From JAIPEK01 sp041685935 (GTDB lineage: Bacteria > Desulfobacterota > Desulfobacteria > Desulfobacterales > Desulfobacteraceae): DNA of 19,786 bases. The notes under the pieces were generated by a model. That model was given only the letters and a program-made list of their open reading frames with translations, did not search any database and was not told where the DNA came from. Where the stretch lies: assembly GCA_041685935.1 (NCBI GenBank), contig JAWLES010000030.1:1-19786 (forward strand), written 5' to 3'. Made by a program: the position numbers and the translations under genes. Positions 1-7,121 of the stretch are shown here, one piece after another; the first letter of the stretch is position 1, and each line of letters starts with the position of its first letter.

Positions 1-1
1 G

Positions 2-100
2 CTGATCGCGCCTATTGCAATGGAAAAAGAACTCCGCTTTGCCATCAGGGAAGGCGGCAGAACCGTCGGTGCCGGCGTTATCGGTGAAATTATTGAATAG
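2..100 (+). CDS. tuf: Elongation factor Tu, C-terminal end (partial)
   Basis: The last 32 codons of EF-Tu, the GTPase that delivers aminoacyl-tRNA to the ribosome. The visible part is the end of domain 3, with the family-typical stretch PIAMEKELRFAIREGG followed by RTVGAGVIGEI, ending at a TAG. The reading frame enters from outside the window, so the GTPase domain is not seen. It ends only 21 bases before rpsJ, so tuf and the S10 cluster are probably cotranscribed, as in the str-S10 arrangement of many bacteria. Identification rests on a short but very conserved segment. Confidence 0.93.
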   Translation: MIAPIAMEKELRFAIREGGRTVGAGVIGEIIE

Positions 101-121
101 ATCGAAAGAGATGTTTCAGTT

Positions 122-430
122 ATGATTAAGACCAAAATAAGAATACGGTTGAAAGCGTATGATCACAAGCTTCTCGACCAGTCGGCTATCGATATTGTTG
201 ACACCGCGAGAAAGACTGGTGCAAGGGTGGTTGGCCCGGTGCCAATGCCAACTAAAATCAACAAGTTTTGCGTGTTGAGGTCTCCCCATGTTAACAAAAA
301 ATCCAGGGAGCAGTTTGAGATTCGGACGCACAAGAGAATGATGGACATCCTTGAACCTACTCAGCAGACCGTTGACTCGTTGATGAAGCTGGACCTTTCA
401 CCGGGTGTTGATGTTGAAATAAAATTGTAG
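122..430 (+). CDS. rpsJ: 30S ribosomal protein S10
   Basis: S10 is a head protein of the small subunit and also the NusE partner in transcription antitermination. The 102-residue length is normal. The N-terminal KIRIRLKAYDHKLLDQS and the segment GPVPMPTKINKFCVLRSPH are diagnostic, and the C-terminus is the usual short SPGVDVEIKL. The ATG is preceded only by a weak purine-rich stretch (GAAAGAG), which fits translation following on from tuf. There is no room (21 bases) for an Escherichia coli-type S10 leader with an L4-binding site. Confidence 0.98.
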   Translation: MIKTKIRIRLKAYDHKLLDQSAIDIVDTARKTGARVVGPVPMPTKINKFCVLRSPHVNKKSREQFEIRTHKRMMDILEPTQQTVDSLMKLDLSPGVDVEIKL

Positions 431-452
431 TTTGATACGGGAAGAGCAGATT

Positions 453-1076
453 ATGAGTACAGGATTATTGGGTAAAAAACTTGGGATGACCAATGTTTTC
501 TCGCATGACGGGAAAATGGTTCCCGTTACGGTGGTGAAGGTCGGCCCCTGTATAGTAACCCAGATAAAGAGAACCGAAACCGATGGATACAACGCTCTTC
601 AGGTCGGGTTTGAAGAAAAACCCGAAAAGAAGGTCAATAAACCCGAAGCCGGGCATTTTGAAAAAAGCGGAGGAAAAGGGTTCCGCAATCTCCGTGAATT
701 CCGGGTCGATGATCCGGATGCCTACCAAGAGGGTCAGGTGATCAGTCTTGAAGAGTTTTCAGTGGGAGATACGGTCAATATCTCGGGGACTTCAAAGGGT
801 AAAGGGTTCCAGGGAACAATTAAGCGGCACGGATTCAGCCGGGGCCCTGAGACCCACGGAAACAGAAATCACAGAAAGCCCGGTTCGGTGGGAATGAGCG
901 CCTGGCCCGCCAGGATCGTAAAAGGTAAAAAAATGCCCGGTCACATGGGCAACAAACGGGAAACCGTCAAGAATCTTAAGATTGTTGATATAAAACCCGA
1001 GGAAAACGTAATTTTGCTGAAAGGGCCGGTGCCGGGGCCTAAAACCGGTGTAATCGAAGTTAAAAAATCCGTTTGA
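453..1076 (+). CDS. rplC: 50S ribosomal protein L3
   Basis: L3 is an early-assembly protein whose loop reaches towards the peptidyl-transferase centre. The chosen start gives 207 residues beginning MSTGLLGKKLGMT, the standard N-terminus, with a purine-rich GGGAAGAG shortly upstream. An in-frame TTG at 432 would add seven residues that do not resemble the family. The central loop segment (THGNRNHRKPGSVG, then KGKKMPGHMGN) is typical. It lies 22 bases after rpsJ and is followed by the longest gap in the cluster. Confidence 0.97.
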   Translation: MSTGLLGKKLGMTNVFSHDGKMVPVTVVKVGPCIVTQIKRTETDGYNALQVGFEEKPEKKVNKPEAGHFEKSGGKGFRNLREFRVDDPDAYQEGQVISLEEFSVGDTVNISGTSKGKGFQGTIKRHGFSRGPETHGNRNHRKPGSVGMSAWPARIVKGKKMPGHMGNKRETVKNLKIVDIKPEENVILLKGPVPGPKTGVIEVKKSV

Positions 1077-1110
1077 TTTTTCAACCGGTTTCAGAATACC
1101 AATAAACAAG

Positions 1111-1153
1111 CGGTCGTGGGTATTGCATATGCTGTCGCAGTGATGCACGACTG
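1111..1153 (+). promoter_or_regulatory. Candidate mRNA hairpin in the rplC-rplD spacer
   Basis: The 99-base gap between rplC and rplD (1077-1175) is the longest inside the cluster. Within it, CGGTCGTG (1111-1118) can pair with CACGACTG (1146-1153), with one G-U pair. The pairing can continue with CAT (1126-1128) against ATG (1143-1145), and then with CTG (1132-1134) against CAG (1138-1140) around a TCG loop. No T-run follows, so it does not look like a terminator. The rplD ribosome-binding region (GGAAAGAGGAAAAG) lies just downstream at 1161-1174. Regulation by a ribosomal protein, perhaps L4, is inference only. Pairing was worked out by eye, with no energy calculation. Confidence 0.4.
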
Positions 1154-1175
1154 AAATACTGGAAAGAGGAAAAGT

Positions 1176-1796
1176 ATGGCTGCTGTAGATGTATTGAACA
1201 GTACAGGGGAAAAGGTATCCGAAGCGGATCTGAGCGAGGATATATTTAACGTACCCGTAAAAAACTGTGTTCTTCATGATGTAGTGAGAATGCAGCTTGC
1301 AGGCAAGAGACAAGGCACTGCCAAGACTAAAAACAGAGCGGAAGTGACAGGCAGTACAAGCAAACTTTTCAGGCAGAAAGGAACCGGCAACGCCCGTGCC
1401 GGTGACATTAAGTCGCCCCTGCGAAGAGGAGGAGGGGTGATTTTCGGCCCCGCCCCGAAATCTTATTCCATTAAAATCCCGAAAAAAGTCCGATCAAAAG
1501 CAATGAAGATGGCACTGTCCTCCAAGCTTGAAAATGGAGAACTTTTTGTCATTGATTCTTTTGATATGGATCAGATCAAAACCAAGGATTTTGTTTCAAT
1601 TCTGGAAAATCTGAACCTCAAAAACATTCTGATAGTAACGGAAGACGATGACACCAATCTTTTTCTGTCTTCCAGGAATGTTCCCGATGTCAAGGTAATC
1701 AAAACCGCCGGACTCAATGTCTATGACATACTGAAATATGACAATCTGCTTTTGATTCAGCCGGCGATTAAAGGCATCGAAAGGAGACTGCTGTAA
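1176..1796 (+). CDS. rplD: 50S ribosomal protein L4
   Basis: L4 lines the peptide exit tunnel and in E. coli is the autogenous repressor of the S10 operon. The 206-residue length is close to the usual ~200. The conserved extended loop is visible as KLFRQKGTGNARAGDIKSP followed by LRRGGGVIFGPAPKSYS, and the C-terminal globular part carries LNVYDILKYDNLLL. The purine-rich run GGAAAGAGGAAAAG directly precedes the ATG. The gene is separated from rplC by a spacer with a possible hairpin, and its stop codon overlaps the rplW start by one base (TAATG). Confidence 0.98.
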   Translation: MAAVDVLNSTGEKVSEADLSEDIFNVPVKNCVLHDVVRMQLAGKRQGTAKTKNRAEVTGSTSKLFRQKGTGNARAGDIKSPLRRGGGVIFGPAPKSYSIKIPKKVRSKAMKMALSSKLENGELFVIDSFDMDQIKTKDFVSILENLNLKNILIVTEDDDTNLFLSSRNVPDVKVIKTAGLNVYDILKYDNLLLIQPAIKGIERRLL

Positions 1797-2083
1797 TGAA
1801 AGAGTTTGATATCCTGAAAAAACCCGTGGTCACTGAAAAATCAACTCTCCAGAAGGAGTTGGAAAATAAAATTACCCTGGAGGTGGACAAAAGAGCTAAC
1901 CGGGTACAGATCAAGGAAGCTGTCGAACGAAGTTTCAATACCCGTGTAGACAGTGTGCGGACCATGCAGGTAAAGGGAAAGAAAAAACAGCGCGGAAGGA
2001 TTGCCGGAAAACGGAAAGACTGGAAAAAAGCAATCGTTAAGCTTGCGCCAGGTCAGAAAATCGATTTTTTTGAAGGTGTATAA
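1796..2083 (+). CDS. rplW: 50S ribosomal protein L23
   Basis: L23 sits at the exit-tunnel opening and docks trigger factor and SRP. The protein has 95 residues, with the family opening ILKKPVVTEKST and the core region VDKRANRVQIKEAVERSFN. The segment QRGRIAGKRKDWKKAIVKL near the C-terminus is also typical. Its ATG overlaps the rplD stop (TAATG), which implies translational coupling; no separate strong ribosome-binding site is seen. Confidence 0.97.
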   Translation: MKEFDILKKPVVTEKSTLQKELENKITLEVDKRANRVQIKEAVERSFNTRVDSVRTMQVKGKKKQRGRIAGKRKDWKKAIVKLAPGQKIDFFEGV

Positions 2084-2095
2084 GGGGATAGTGAT

Positions 2096-2926
2096 ATGTC
2101 AATAAAAAGGACAAAACCGACATCACCCGGTAGACGAACACAGGAATATCTATCCAATGATGACATAACAACAACAAGGCCTGAAAGAAGCCTTGTGAAA
2201 AAAATAAACAAGAAGTCCGGCAGAAACTCATACGGAAGGGCCACCAGCAAAGGCAAGGGCGGGGGCGCCAAACGTCTGTACCGAATCATTGACTTCAAAA
2301 GGGACAAAGACGGTATACCTGCAAAAGTGGCTTCGATTGAGTACGATCCTAACAGAAGCGCCCGGATTGCAAGGCTGGTGTACGAAGACGGCGAGAAACG
2401 GTATATTCTGGCTCCCAAGGACATCAAGGTCGGAGACAGGATTGAAACCGGTCCTGATGCGGATATTAAAACCGGAAACTGCCTCCCTCTTCAGTACATT
2501 CCAACGGGCACCCGGATACACAATATCGAGTTAAAGGAAAAAAAGGGCGGCCAGATCGTGAGGAGTGCAGGTTCTTATGCCAGGCTGATGGCAAAGGAGG
2601 GAAACTACGCACAGATTCAGCTTCCTTCCAGCGAGGTCAGAATGGTGAACCTGAAATGCAAGGCAACAATCGGGCGTCTCGGTAATGAAAAGCATGAAGA
2701 CTGCAACCTTGGAAAGGCCGGCAGATCCAGATGGCTTGGCAGGCGGCCGACTGTTCGCGGAGTTGCCATGAATCCGGTCGATCATCCAATGGGCGGTGGC
2801 GAAGGACGCTCATCAGGCGGACGGCAGCCGTGTACGCCCTGGGGCGTGCCGACCAAGGGCTACAGAACGAGAACGAACAAGCGAACTGGCAAATACATAG
2901 TCAAAAGACGATCAAAAAAGAAATAA
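2096..2926 (+). CDS. rplB: 50S ribosomal protein L2
   Basis: L2 is needed for subunit joining and peptidyl transfer. The 276-residue length is standard and aligns with E. coli L2 almost without gaps. The N-terminal KPTSPGRR, the YDPNRSARIA and DGEKRYILAP segments, and the C-terminal TVRGVAMNPVDHP followed by GGGEG are conserved. His230 (E. coli His229 in mature numbering, functionally important) is present. Two conserved spots differ: the usual RHxGGGHK motif reads KGKGGGAK (residues 52-59), and HPHGGG reads HPMGGG (Met232). HPM also occurs, to my recollection, in Bacteroidota L2. The rest is intact, so I regard it as a functional, single-frame gene. Confidence 0.98.
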   Translation: MSIKRTKPTSPGRRTQEYLSNDDITTTRPERSLVKKINKKSGRNSYGRATSKGKGGGAKRLYRIIDFKRDKDGIPAKVASIEYDPNRSARIARLVYEDGEKRYILAPKDIKVGDRIETGPDADIKTGNCLPLQYIPTGTRIHNIELKEKKGGQIVRSAGSYARLMAKEGNYAQIQLPSSEVRMVNLKCKATIGRLGNEKHEDCNLGKAGRSRWLGRRPTVRGVAMNPVDHPMGGGEGRSSGGRQPCTPWGVPTKGYRTRTNKRTGKYIVKRRSKKK

Positions 2927-2940
2927 ATAGGTGATTTGAT

Positions 2941-3222
2941 ATGCCAAGGTCATTAAAAAAAGGTCCTTTTATTGCCCAGGAACTTCTTAAAAAAGTGGTA
3001 AGAACAAAAGAGGCCGGGAGCAACAAGGTCATAAAAACCTGGTCAAGAAGGTCGACGATTATACCTGAGATGGTTGGTATCACCCTTGCCGTGCATAACG
3101 GGAAAAAATTTATCCCTGTTTATGTAACAGAGAATATGGTGGGGCATAAACTTGGTGAATTTTCACCGACACGGACTTTTTACAGCCATGCCGGAGATAA
3201 AAAATCAAAAATGAAGAAGTAA
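2941..3222 (+). CDS. rpsS: 30S ribosomal protein S19
   Basis: S19 is a head protein of the small subunit that contacts S13 and the A-site finger. The 93-residue protein opens MPRSLKKGPFI, and has the signature segment KTWSRRSTIIPEMVG and the C-terminal GHKLGEFSPTRTF, all diagnostic. The start follows rplB by 14 bases, with AGGTGAT as the ribosome-binding site. Position between rplB and rplV is the universal order. Confidence 0.98.
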   Translation: MPRSLKKGPFIAQELLKKVVRTKEAGSNKVIKTWSRRSTIIPEMVGITLAVHNGKKFIPVYVTENMVGHKLGEFSPTRTFYSHAGDKKSKMKK

Positions 3223-3232
3223 GGAAGAAACA

Positions 3233-3568
3233 ATGGAAGTCAAAGCAACTGCAAAATTTGTTAGAATTTCTCCCTTCAAGTTGAGATCTCCCATCGAAGT
3301 GGTTAAGGGCAAAAACGCTGAAGAGGCATTGACCCAGCTTAAATTCATGCCGCTGAAGGCTGCGGGTATTATATCGAAAACCTTAAAGTCCGCAATTGCC
3401 AACGCCGAGCATAACAACGACCTCGATGTGGACAGTTTGATTGTGAAGAACATTATCGTCGACCAGGGTCCCGCCATGAAAAGATTCAGGCCGAGAGCCA
3501 GAGGACGGGCTACCAGGATCCTGAAGAGAACTAGTCATATAACCGTTATTGTTGAGGAAACGCTCTAA
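3233..3568 (+). CDS. rplV: 50S ribosomal protein L22
   Basis: L22 lines the exit tunnel; its long beta-hairpin is where macrolide-resistance changes occur in other bacteria. Length is 111 residues. The N-terminal KATAKFVRISPFKLR and the C-terminal hairpin region GPAMKRFRPRARGRAT are family hallmarks. It starts 10 bases after rpsS with a GGAAGAA-type ribosome-binding site, and is followed by rpsC as expected. Confidence 0.98.
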   Translation: MEVKATAKFVRISPFKLRSPIEVVKGKNAEEALTQLKFMPLKAAGIISKTLKSAIANAEHNNDLDVDSLIVKNIIVDQGPAMKRFRPRARGRATRILKRTSHITVIVEETL

Positions 3569-3585
3569 ATAAGGAGGAACCAAGC

Positions 3586-4239
3586 TTGGGTCAGAAAGTA
3601 CATCCCGTCGGATTAAGATTAGGAATTATCGGTACATGGGAGTCCAGGTGGTATGCTGATAAAAAGTATTCTGATTATGTGTATGAAGATTTTAAAATCA
3701 GAAAATTTCTTAAAAAGAAACTGTATCATGCCGGCATTTCAAAGATTGAAATCGAGCGGTTTTCCAAACAGATCAGGATCAGGGTTTTTGCTGCCAGGCC
3801 CGGTATCATCATAGGGAAAAAAGGTGCAGAAATCGCGGTATTGAAAAGCCAGCTTGAAAAGATGCTGGTGCCCGAAGTGCTGATAGATATCAAGGAGGTA
3901 CGCAGATCCGAGCTTGACGCCCAGCTTGTTGCAGAAAACATTGCACTTCAGCTGGAAAGGCGTGTGGCATTCAGGCGGGCCATGAAACGAAGCGTTTCAA
4001 CCGCAATGCGGTTTGGTGCCAAAGGCATCAAAATCATCTGTGCCGGGAGACTGGGAGGCGCTGAAATGGCGCGGACCGAGTGGTACAAGGAGGGCCGGAT
4101 TCCCCTTCATACCTTGAGGGCCGATGTTGATTACGGATTCATCGAAGCCAAGACCACGTACGGGACCATCGGAATCAAGGTTTTTATCTTTAAGGGTGAA
4201 ATCATTAATATGGGAAACCAGAGCACTGCTGGTGCTTAA
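3586..4239 (+). CDS. rpsC: 30S ribosomal protein S3
   Basis: S3 forms part of the mRNA entry channel. The 217-residue protein opens MGQKVHPVGLRLGI and has an N-terminal KH domain with the loop PGIIIGKKG (about residues 75-83), followed by the C-terminal S3 domain with CAGRLGGAEMART. It starts at TTG; the start is fixed by the conserved N-terminus and by a near-perfect AAGGAGG at 3571-3577, eight bases upstream. No ATG alternative fits. It is one of five genes in the cluster with a TTG start. Confidence 0.97.
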   Translation: MGQKVHPVGLRLGIIGTWESRWYADKKYSDYVYEDFKIRKFLKKKLYHAGISKIEIERFSKQIRIRVFAARPGIIIGKKGAEIAVLKSQLEKMLVPEVLIDIKEVRRSELDAQLVAENIALQLERRVAFRRAMKRSVSTAMRFGAKGIKIICAGRLGGAEMARTEWYKEGRIPLHTLRADVDYGFIEAKTTYGTIGIKVFIFKGEIINMGNQSTAGA

Positions 4240-4269
4240 TTGGAAACAGAGTGAGCAGGAGAATGACAT

Positions 4270-4677
4270 ATGCTGAGTCCTAAGAATGTAAAATACCGTA
4301 AACGCCAGCGTGGAAGGTTGAAAGGCAGGCCGAGCAAGGGAATCAGCCTGAGCTTCGGAGATTACGGCCTCCAGGCTGTGGAAGGCGGGTATATAAATGC
4401 AAGACAGATAGAGGCTGCCAGGATTGCATTGACCAGAAAAACCAAGAGAACCGGGAAATCGTGGATACGGATCTTTCCTGACAAGCCGATCACCAAGAAG
4501 CCTGCGGAAGTCAGAATGGGTAAGGGAAAGGGCGCCACTGAAGCCTGGGTGGTACCGATCAGGCCCGGCAAGATCCTGTACGAGATGGAAGGGGTTTCAA
4601 GGGAACTCGCCCAGGAAGCGCTCCGGCTCGCAGCAAACAAACTGTCCGTGAAAACACGTTTTGTTGAAAGGAGCTAG
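4270..4677 (+). CDS. rplP: 50S ribosomal protein L16
   Basis: L16 organises the A-site region of the large subunit. The 135-residue protein opens MLSPKNVKYRKRQRGR, and carries SFGDYGLQAVE, ARQIEAARIA and the RMGKGKGATE loop, whose Arg corresponds to the hydroxylated Arg81 of E. coli L16. Whether it is modified here cannot be told. The gene starts 30 bases after rpsC with a CAGGAG ribosome-binding site and runs to within 3 bases of rpmC. Confidence 0.98.
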   Translation: MLSPKNVKYRKRQRGRLKGRPSKGISLSFGDYGLQAVEGGYINARQIEAARIALTRKTKRTGKSWIRIFPDKPITKKPAEVRMGKGKGATEAWVVPIRPGKILYEMEGVSRELAQEALRLAANKLSVKTRFVERS

Positions 4678-4680
4678 GAA

Positions 4681-4878
4681 ATGAAAACGGCTGAATTAAG
4701 AAAGATGAGTGCCGATGAGATCGAAAAGAAGCTTTTGGATCTGAAAAAAGAGCTTTTCAATCTCAGGTTTCAGCACGGAACGGCTCAGCTCGAGAATACC
4801 GCCGCGCTTTCAAAGGTGCGTAAGGATATTGCAAGGGTTAAAACAGTAGCCAGAGAACTCGATATTAATCTAACATAA
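4681..4878 (+). CDS. rpmC: 50S ribosomal protein L29
   Basis: L29 is a small helical hairpin next to L23 at the exit tunnel. The 65 residues include ELRKMSADEIEKKL and the signature KKELFNLRFQHGTAQLEN. The ATG follows the rplP stop by three bases, and a GAAAGGAG ribosome-binding site lies inside the rplP 3' end, suggesting translational coupling. Confidence 0.97.
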   Translation: MKTAELRKMSADEIEKKLLDLKKELFNLRFQHGTAQLENTAALSKVRKDIARVKTVARELDINLT

Positions 4879-4896
4879 AAAAATAAAGTTCATATT

Positions 4897-5154
4897 ATGA
4901 AAGACAAGGGATCAAGAAAGGAACTTTTGGGCAAGGTGATATCGGATAAAATGGATAAGTCTGTTGTTGTCCGAGTTGAGAATTTTGTTAAACACAAAGT
5001 ATACAAAAAATATATCAAACGCTACAAAAAGTATATGGCCCACGATGAACAGAATCAGTGCCGGGAGGGCGACAGGGTTAAAATAATTGAAACCAGGCCT
5101 TTGAGTAAAAACAAATACTTTCGGGTGAAAGAGGTCGTTAAAAAGGCTGTTTGA
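4897..5154 (+). CDS. rpsQ: 30S ribosomal protein S17
   Basis: S17 is an early-binding OB-fold protein of the small-subunit body. The 85-residue protein has the typical RKELLGKVISDKMDKSVVV opening, KHKVYKKYIKRYKKYMAHD in the middle and the C-terminal ETRPLSKNKYFRV. Unlike its neighbours it has no recognisable Shine-Dalgarno sequence: the 18 bases before the ATG are A/T-rich. Translation may depend on ribosomes arriving from rpmC or on an unstructured leader. Confidence 0.97.
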   Translation: MKDKGSRKELLGKVISDKMDKSVVVRVENFVKHKVYKKYIKRYKKYMAHDEQNQCREGDRVKIIETRPLSKNKYFRVKEVVKKAV

Positions 5155-5170
5155 TGAGGAGTGAGGTAAG

Positions 5171-5539
5171 ATGATCCAGGATGAAACCAGACTGACCGTG
5201 GCGGATAATTCCGGGGCGAAGGAGCTGTGCTGCATTAAGGTGTTGGGGGGATCCAAAAGACGATTTGCCGGAATCGGTGATATCATCAAGGTTTCAGTCA
5301 AAGAGACCATCCCTAATGCGAAAGTTAAGAAGGGCGACATTGTAAATGCTGTTATCGTAAGGACCAAAAAGGAGATCCAGCGGCCTGACGGTTCAATGGT
5401 ACGGTTTGATGACAATTCCGCAGTTATAATAGGCAAAACCAATGAACCCATTGGTACACGTATTTTCGGGCCTGTGGCAAGGGAGCTTAGAGCCAGGAAT
5501 TTCATGAAGATTATATCTTTAGCACCTGATGTTTTATAA
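5171..5539 (+). CDS. rplN: 50S ribosomal protein L14
   Basis: L14 lies at the subunit interface near bridge B8. It has the standard 122 residues, with MIQDETRLTVADNSGAKE at the start, DIIKVSVKETIPNAKVKKG in the middle, and the C-terminal IFGPVARELRARNFMKI. It begins 16 bases after rpsQ with a GAGGAGTGAGG-type ribosome-binding region. It marks the point where the E. coli spc operon would begin, but no promoter is evident here. Confidence 0.98.
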   Translation: MIQDETRLTVADNSGAKELCCIKVLGGSKRRFAGIGDIIKVSVKETIPNAKVKKGDIVNAVIVRTKKEIQRPDGSMVRFDDNSAVIIGKTNEPIGTRIFGPVARELRARNFMKIISLAPDVL

Positions 5540-5570
5540 TGGTCAATCTCAGGTAACAGGAGCCGCAATA

Positions 5571-5900
5571 ATGAAGGAAAGAAAGATTCGAATAAAAAAG
5601 GATGATAAGGTGAAGATCCTTGCCGGAAAAGACAGGGGCAAGATCGGCAAGGTGTTGCGTGTAACACCGAAAACAAATCGAGTGGTAGTTGAAAATATCA
5701 ATGTGGTAAAAGTTCACCAGAGACCCTCTCAGGCAAATCCCCAGGGCGGGATTGTGGAAAAGCCGATGCCTGTCGATGTTTCAAATCTGATACTTATGTG
5801 CAGCAAATGTGTTAAGCCGACAAGGATCAGTGTTCAGCATCTTGACAACGGGAAAAGGGTAAGGGTCTGCAAAAAGTGTAATGAACAGATCGATTCCTAG
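5571..5900 (+). CDS. rplX: 50S ribosomal protein L24, four-cysteine form
   Basis: L24 is an assembly initiator with an N-terminal KOW domain. The chosen start gives 109 residues: MKERKIRIKKDDKVKILAG, then KDRGKIGKVLRV. An ATG at 5529 would add 14 unrelated residues and overlap rplN; the site AGGAG at 5559-5563 favours 5571. The C-terminal part has four cysteines, C77-x2-C80 and C100-x2-C103, the layout of a zinc ribbon. Zinc binding is inferred from spacing. E. coli L24 lacks these cysteines. Confidence 0.97.
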   Translation: MKERKIRIKKDDKVKILAGKDRGKIGKVLRVTPKTNRVVVENINVVKVHQRPSQANPQGGIVEKPMPVDVSNLILMCSKCVKPTRISVQHLDNGKRVRVCKKCNEQIDS

Positions 5901-5921
5901 GATCGACGCCGGAGGAACTAA

Positions 5922-6461
5922 ATGGCAAATATAGTAGATATTTATGAACAAGAGGCGGTCCCCAAACTGATGGAATCCTTTGGTTACAAAAATTCAATGG
6001 AAGTTCCCAGGATTGAAAAGATCGTTTTGAACATGGGGCTCGGCGAGGGAATCAACAACCCGAAAATTGTTGAAGCAGCCGCTTCGGAACTCAGTATGAT
6101 CGCAGGGCAGAAGGCGGTGATCACCAGGGCCAAAAAACCCATAGCCGCATTCAAGCTGAGATCGGGTATGCCTATCGGCTGCATGGTCACGCTGCGCCGT
6201 CAGAAATGTTATGATTTTTTTCAAAAACTCGTTAATATCGCACTTCCCCGTGTACGCGACTTCAGAGGCATTTCAGGAAAGGCGTTCGACGGCAGAGGCA
6301 ACTACAGCCTGGGCATAAAAGAGCACATAATTTTTCCTGAAATCGACTATGACCGGGTGGACAGCATCAAGGGACTGAACGTTTCGATAGTTACATCCGC
6401 TAAGACCAACGATGAAGGCAAGAAGCTGTTGACCATTCTGGGAATGCCTTTCAGAAATTGA
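5922..6461 (+). CDS. rplE: 50S ribosomal protein L5
   Basis: L5 belongs to the 5S rRNA complex in the central protuberance. The 179-residue length is standard. Characteristic segments include KIVLNMGLGEGINNPK, QKAVITRAKKPIAAFKLR followed by GMPIGCMVTLR, and ALPRVRDFRGISGKAFDG. A strong GGAGG (5911-5915) precedes the ATG. It lies between rplX and rpsN as in other bacteria. Confidence 0.98.
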   Translation: MANIVDIYEQEAVPKLMESFGYKNSMEVPRIEKIVLNMGLGEGINNPKIVEAAASELSMIAGQKAVITRAKKPIAAFKLRSGMPIGCMVTLRRQKCYDFFQKLVNIALPRVRDFRGISGKAFDGRGNYSLGIKEHIIFPEIDYDRVDSIKGLNVSIVTSAKTNDEGKKLLTILGMPFRN

Positions 6462-6480
6462 AAACCGATAGGAGGAAAAG

Positions 6481-6666
6481 TTGGCTAAAAAGGCTCTAAT
6501 TGCAAAGGCTGCAAGGAAACCGAAATTTAAAGTTCGCGGGTATAACCGCTGCCCCATGTGCGGTAGGTCAAGAGGATTTTTAAGAAAATTTGGGATCTGC
6601 AGAATCTGTTTCAGGGAACTTGCATCCGCTGGTAAACTCCCGGGTGTGACTAAGTCGAGCTGGTAA
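6481..6666 (+). CDS. rpsN: 30S ribosomal protein S14, type Z (zinc-binding)
   Basis: S14 is a late-assembling head protein. The 61-residue length and the two CxxC pairs (C24/C27 and C40/C43) identify the short zinc-binding type rather than the ~100-residue cysteine-free type of E. coli. The core RCPMCGRSRGFLRKFGICRI is diagnostic. It uses a TTG start, preceded by AGGAGG at 6470-6475 with a 5-base spacing; no nearby ATG gives a proper N-terminus. Confidence 0.97.
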   Translation: MAKKALIAKAARKPKFKVRGYNRCPMCGRSRGFLRKFGICRICFRELASAGKLPGVTKSSW

Positions 6667-6706
6667 AAACAGACCTACAGGCGGAAAGTGAATAAAGGAG
6701 AATGTT

Positions 6707-7105
6707 ATGGCTATGAGTGATCCAGTTGCGGATATGCTGACCAGAATACGTAATGCTGGAAAAGCGGAATTCGCCCAGGTGGATATCCCAGGGTCTAAGT
6801 TAAAAGTTGAAATCGCAAGGGTGCTCTCTGAACAGGGCTATATAAAAGGGTACAAATTCACCGAGGACAACAAACAGGGAATGCTGCGGGTCTACCTGAA
6901 GTACACGGACAATTCAAAACACGTTATTTACGGGATCGATCGGGTGAGCAAACCCGGTTGCAGGGTATACAAAAAGGCCAAGGAGATAAAGCCTGTACTG
7001 AACGGCCTCGGAATATCAGTTGTTTCCTCTTCTAAAGGATTGATGACGGATAAACAGGCCCGGGAAAACAACAGGGGCGGAGAAATTCTTTGTAACGTTT
7101 GGTAG
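6707..7105 (+). CDS. rpsH: 30S ribosomal protein S8
   Basis: S8 binds 16S rRNA helix 21 and in E. coli represses the spc operon. The protein has 132 residues with the opening MSDPVADMLTRIRNA and the C-terminal signature SSSKGLMTDKQAREN followed by GGEILC. Two ATGs two codons apart (6707 and 6713) are possible. AAGGAG at 6695-6700 sits at normal distance from the first, which is chosen here. Confidence 0.98.
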   Translation: MAMSDPVADMLTRIRNAGKAEFAQVDIPGSKLKVEIARVLSEQGYIKGYKFTEDNKQGMLRVYLKYTDNSKHVIYGIDRVSKPGCRVYKKAKEIKPVLNGLGISVVSSSKGLMTDKQARENNRGGEILCNVW

Positions 7106-7121
7106 TTCAGGAGTATATAAT

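Noticed and set aside
5529..5570. Earlier rplX start at 5529
   Set aside because: It overlaps the end of rplN and adds residues absent from the family; a good ribosome-binding site precedes 5571.
4912..5676. Long minus-strand open frame (254 codons)
   Set aside because: It is antisense to rpsQ, rplN and the start of rplX, whose proteins are certain, and the translation has no recognisable family features.
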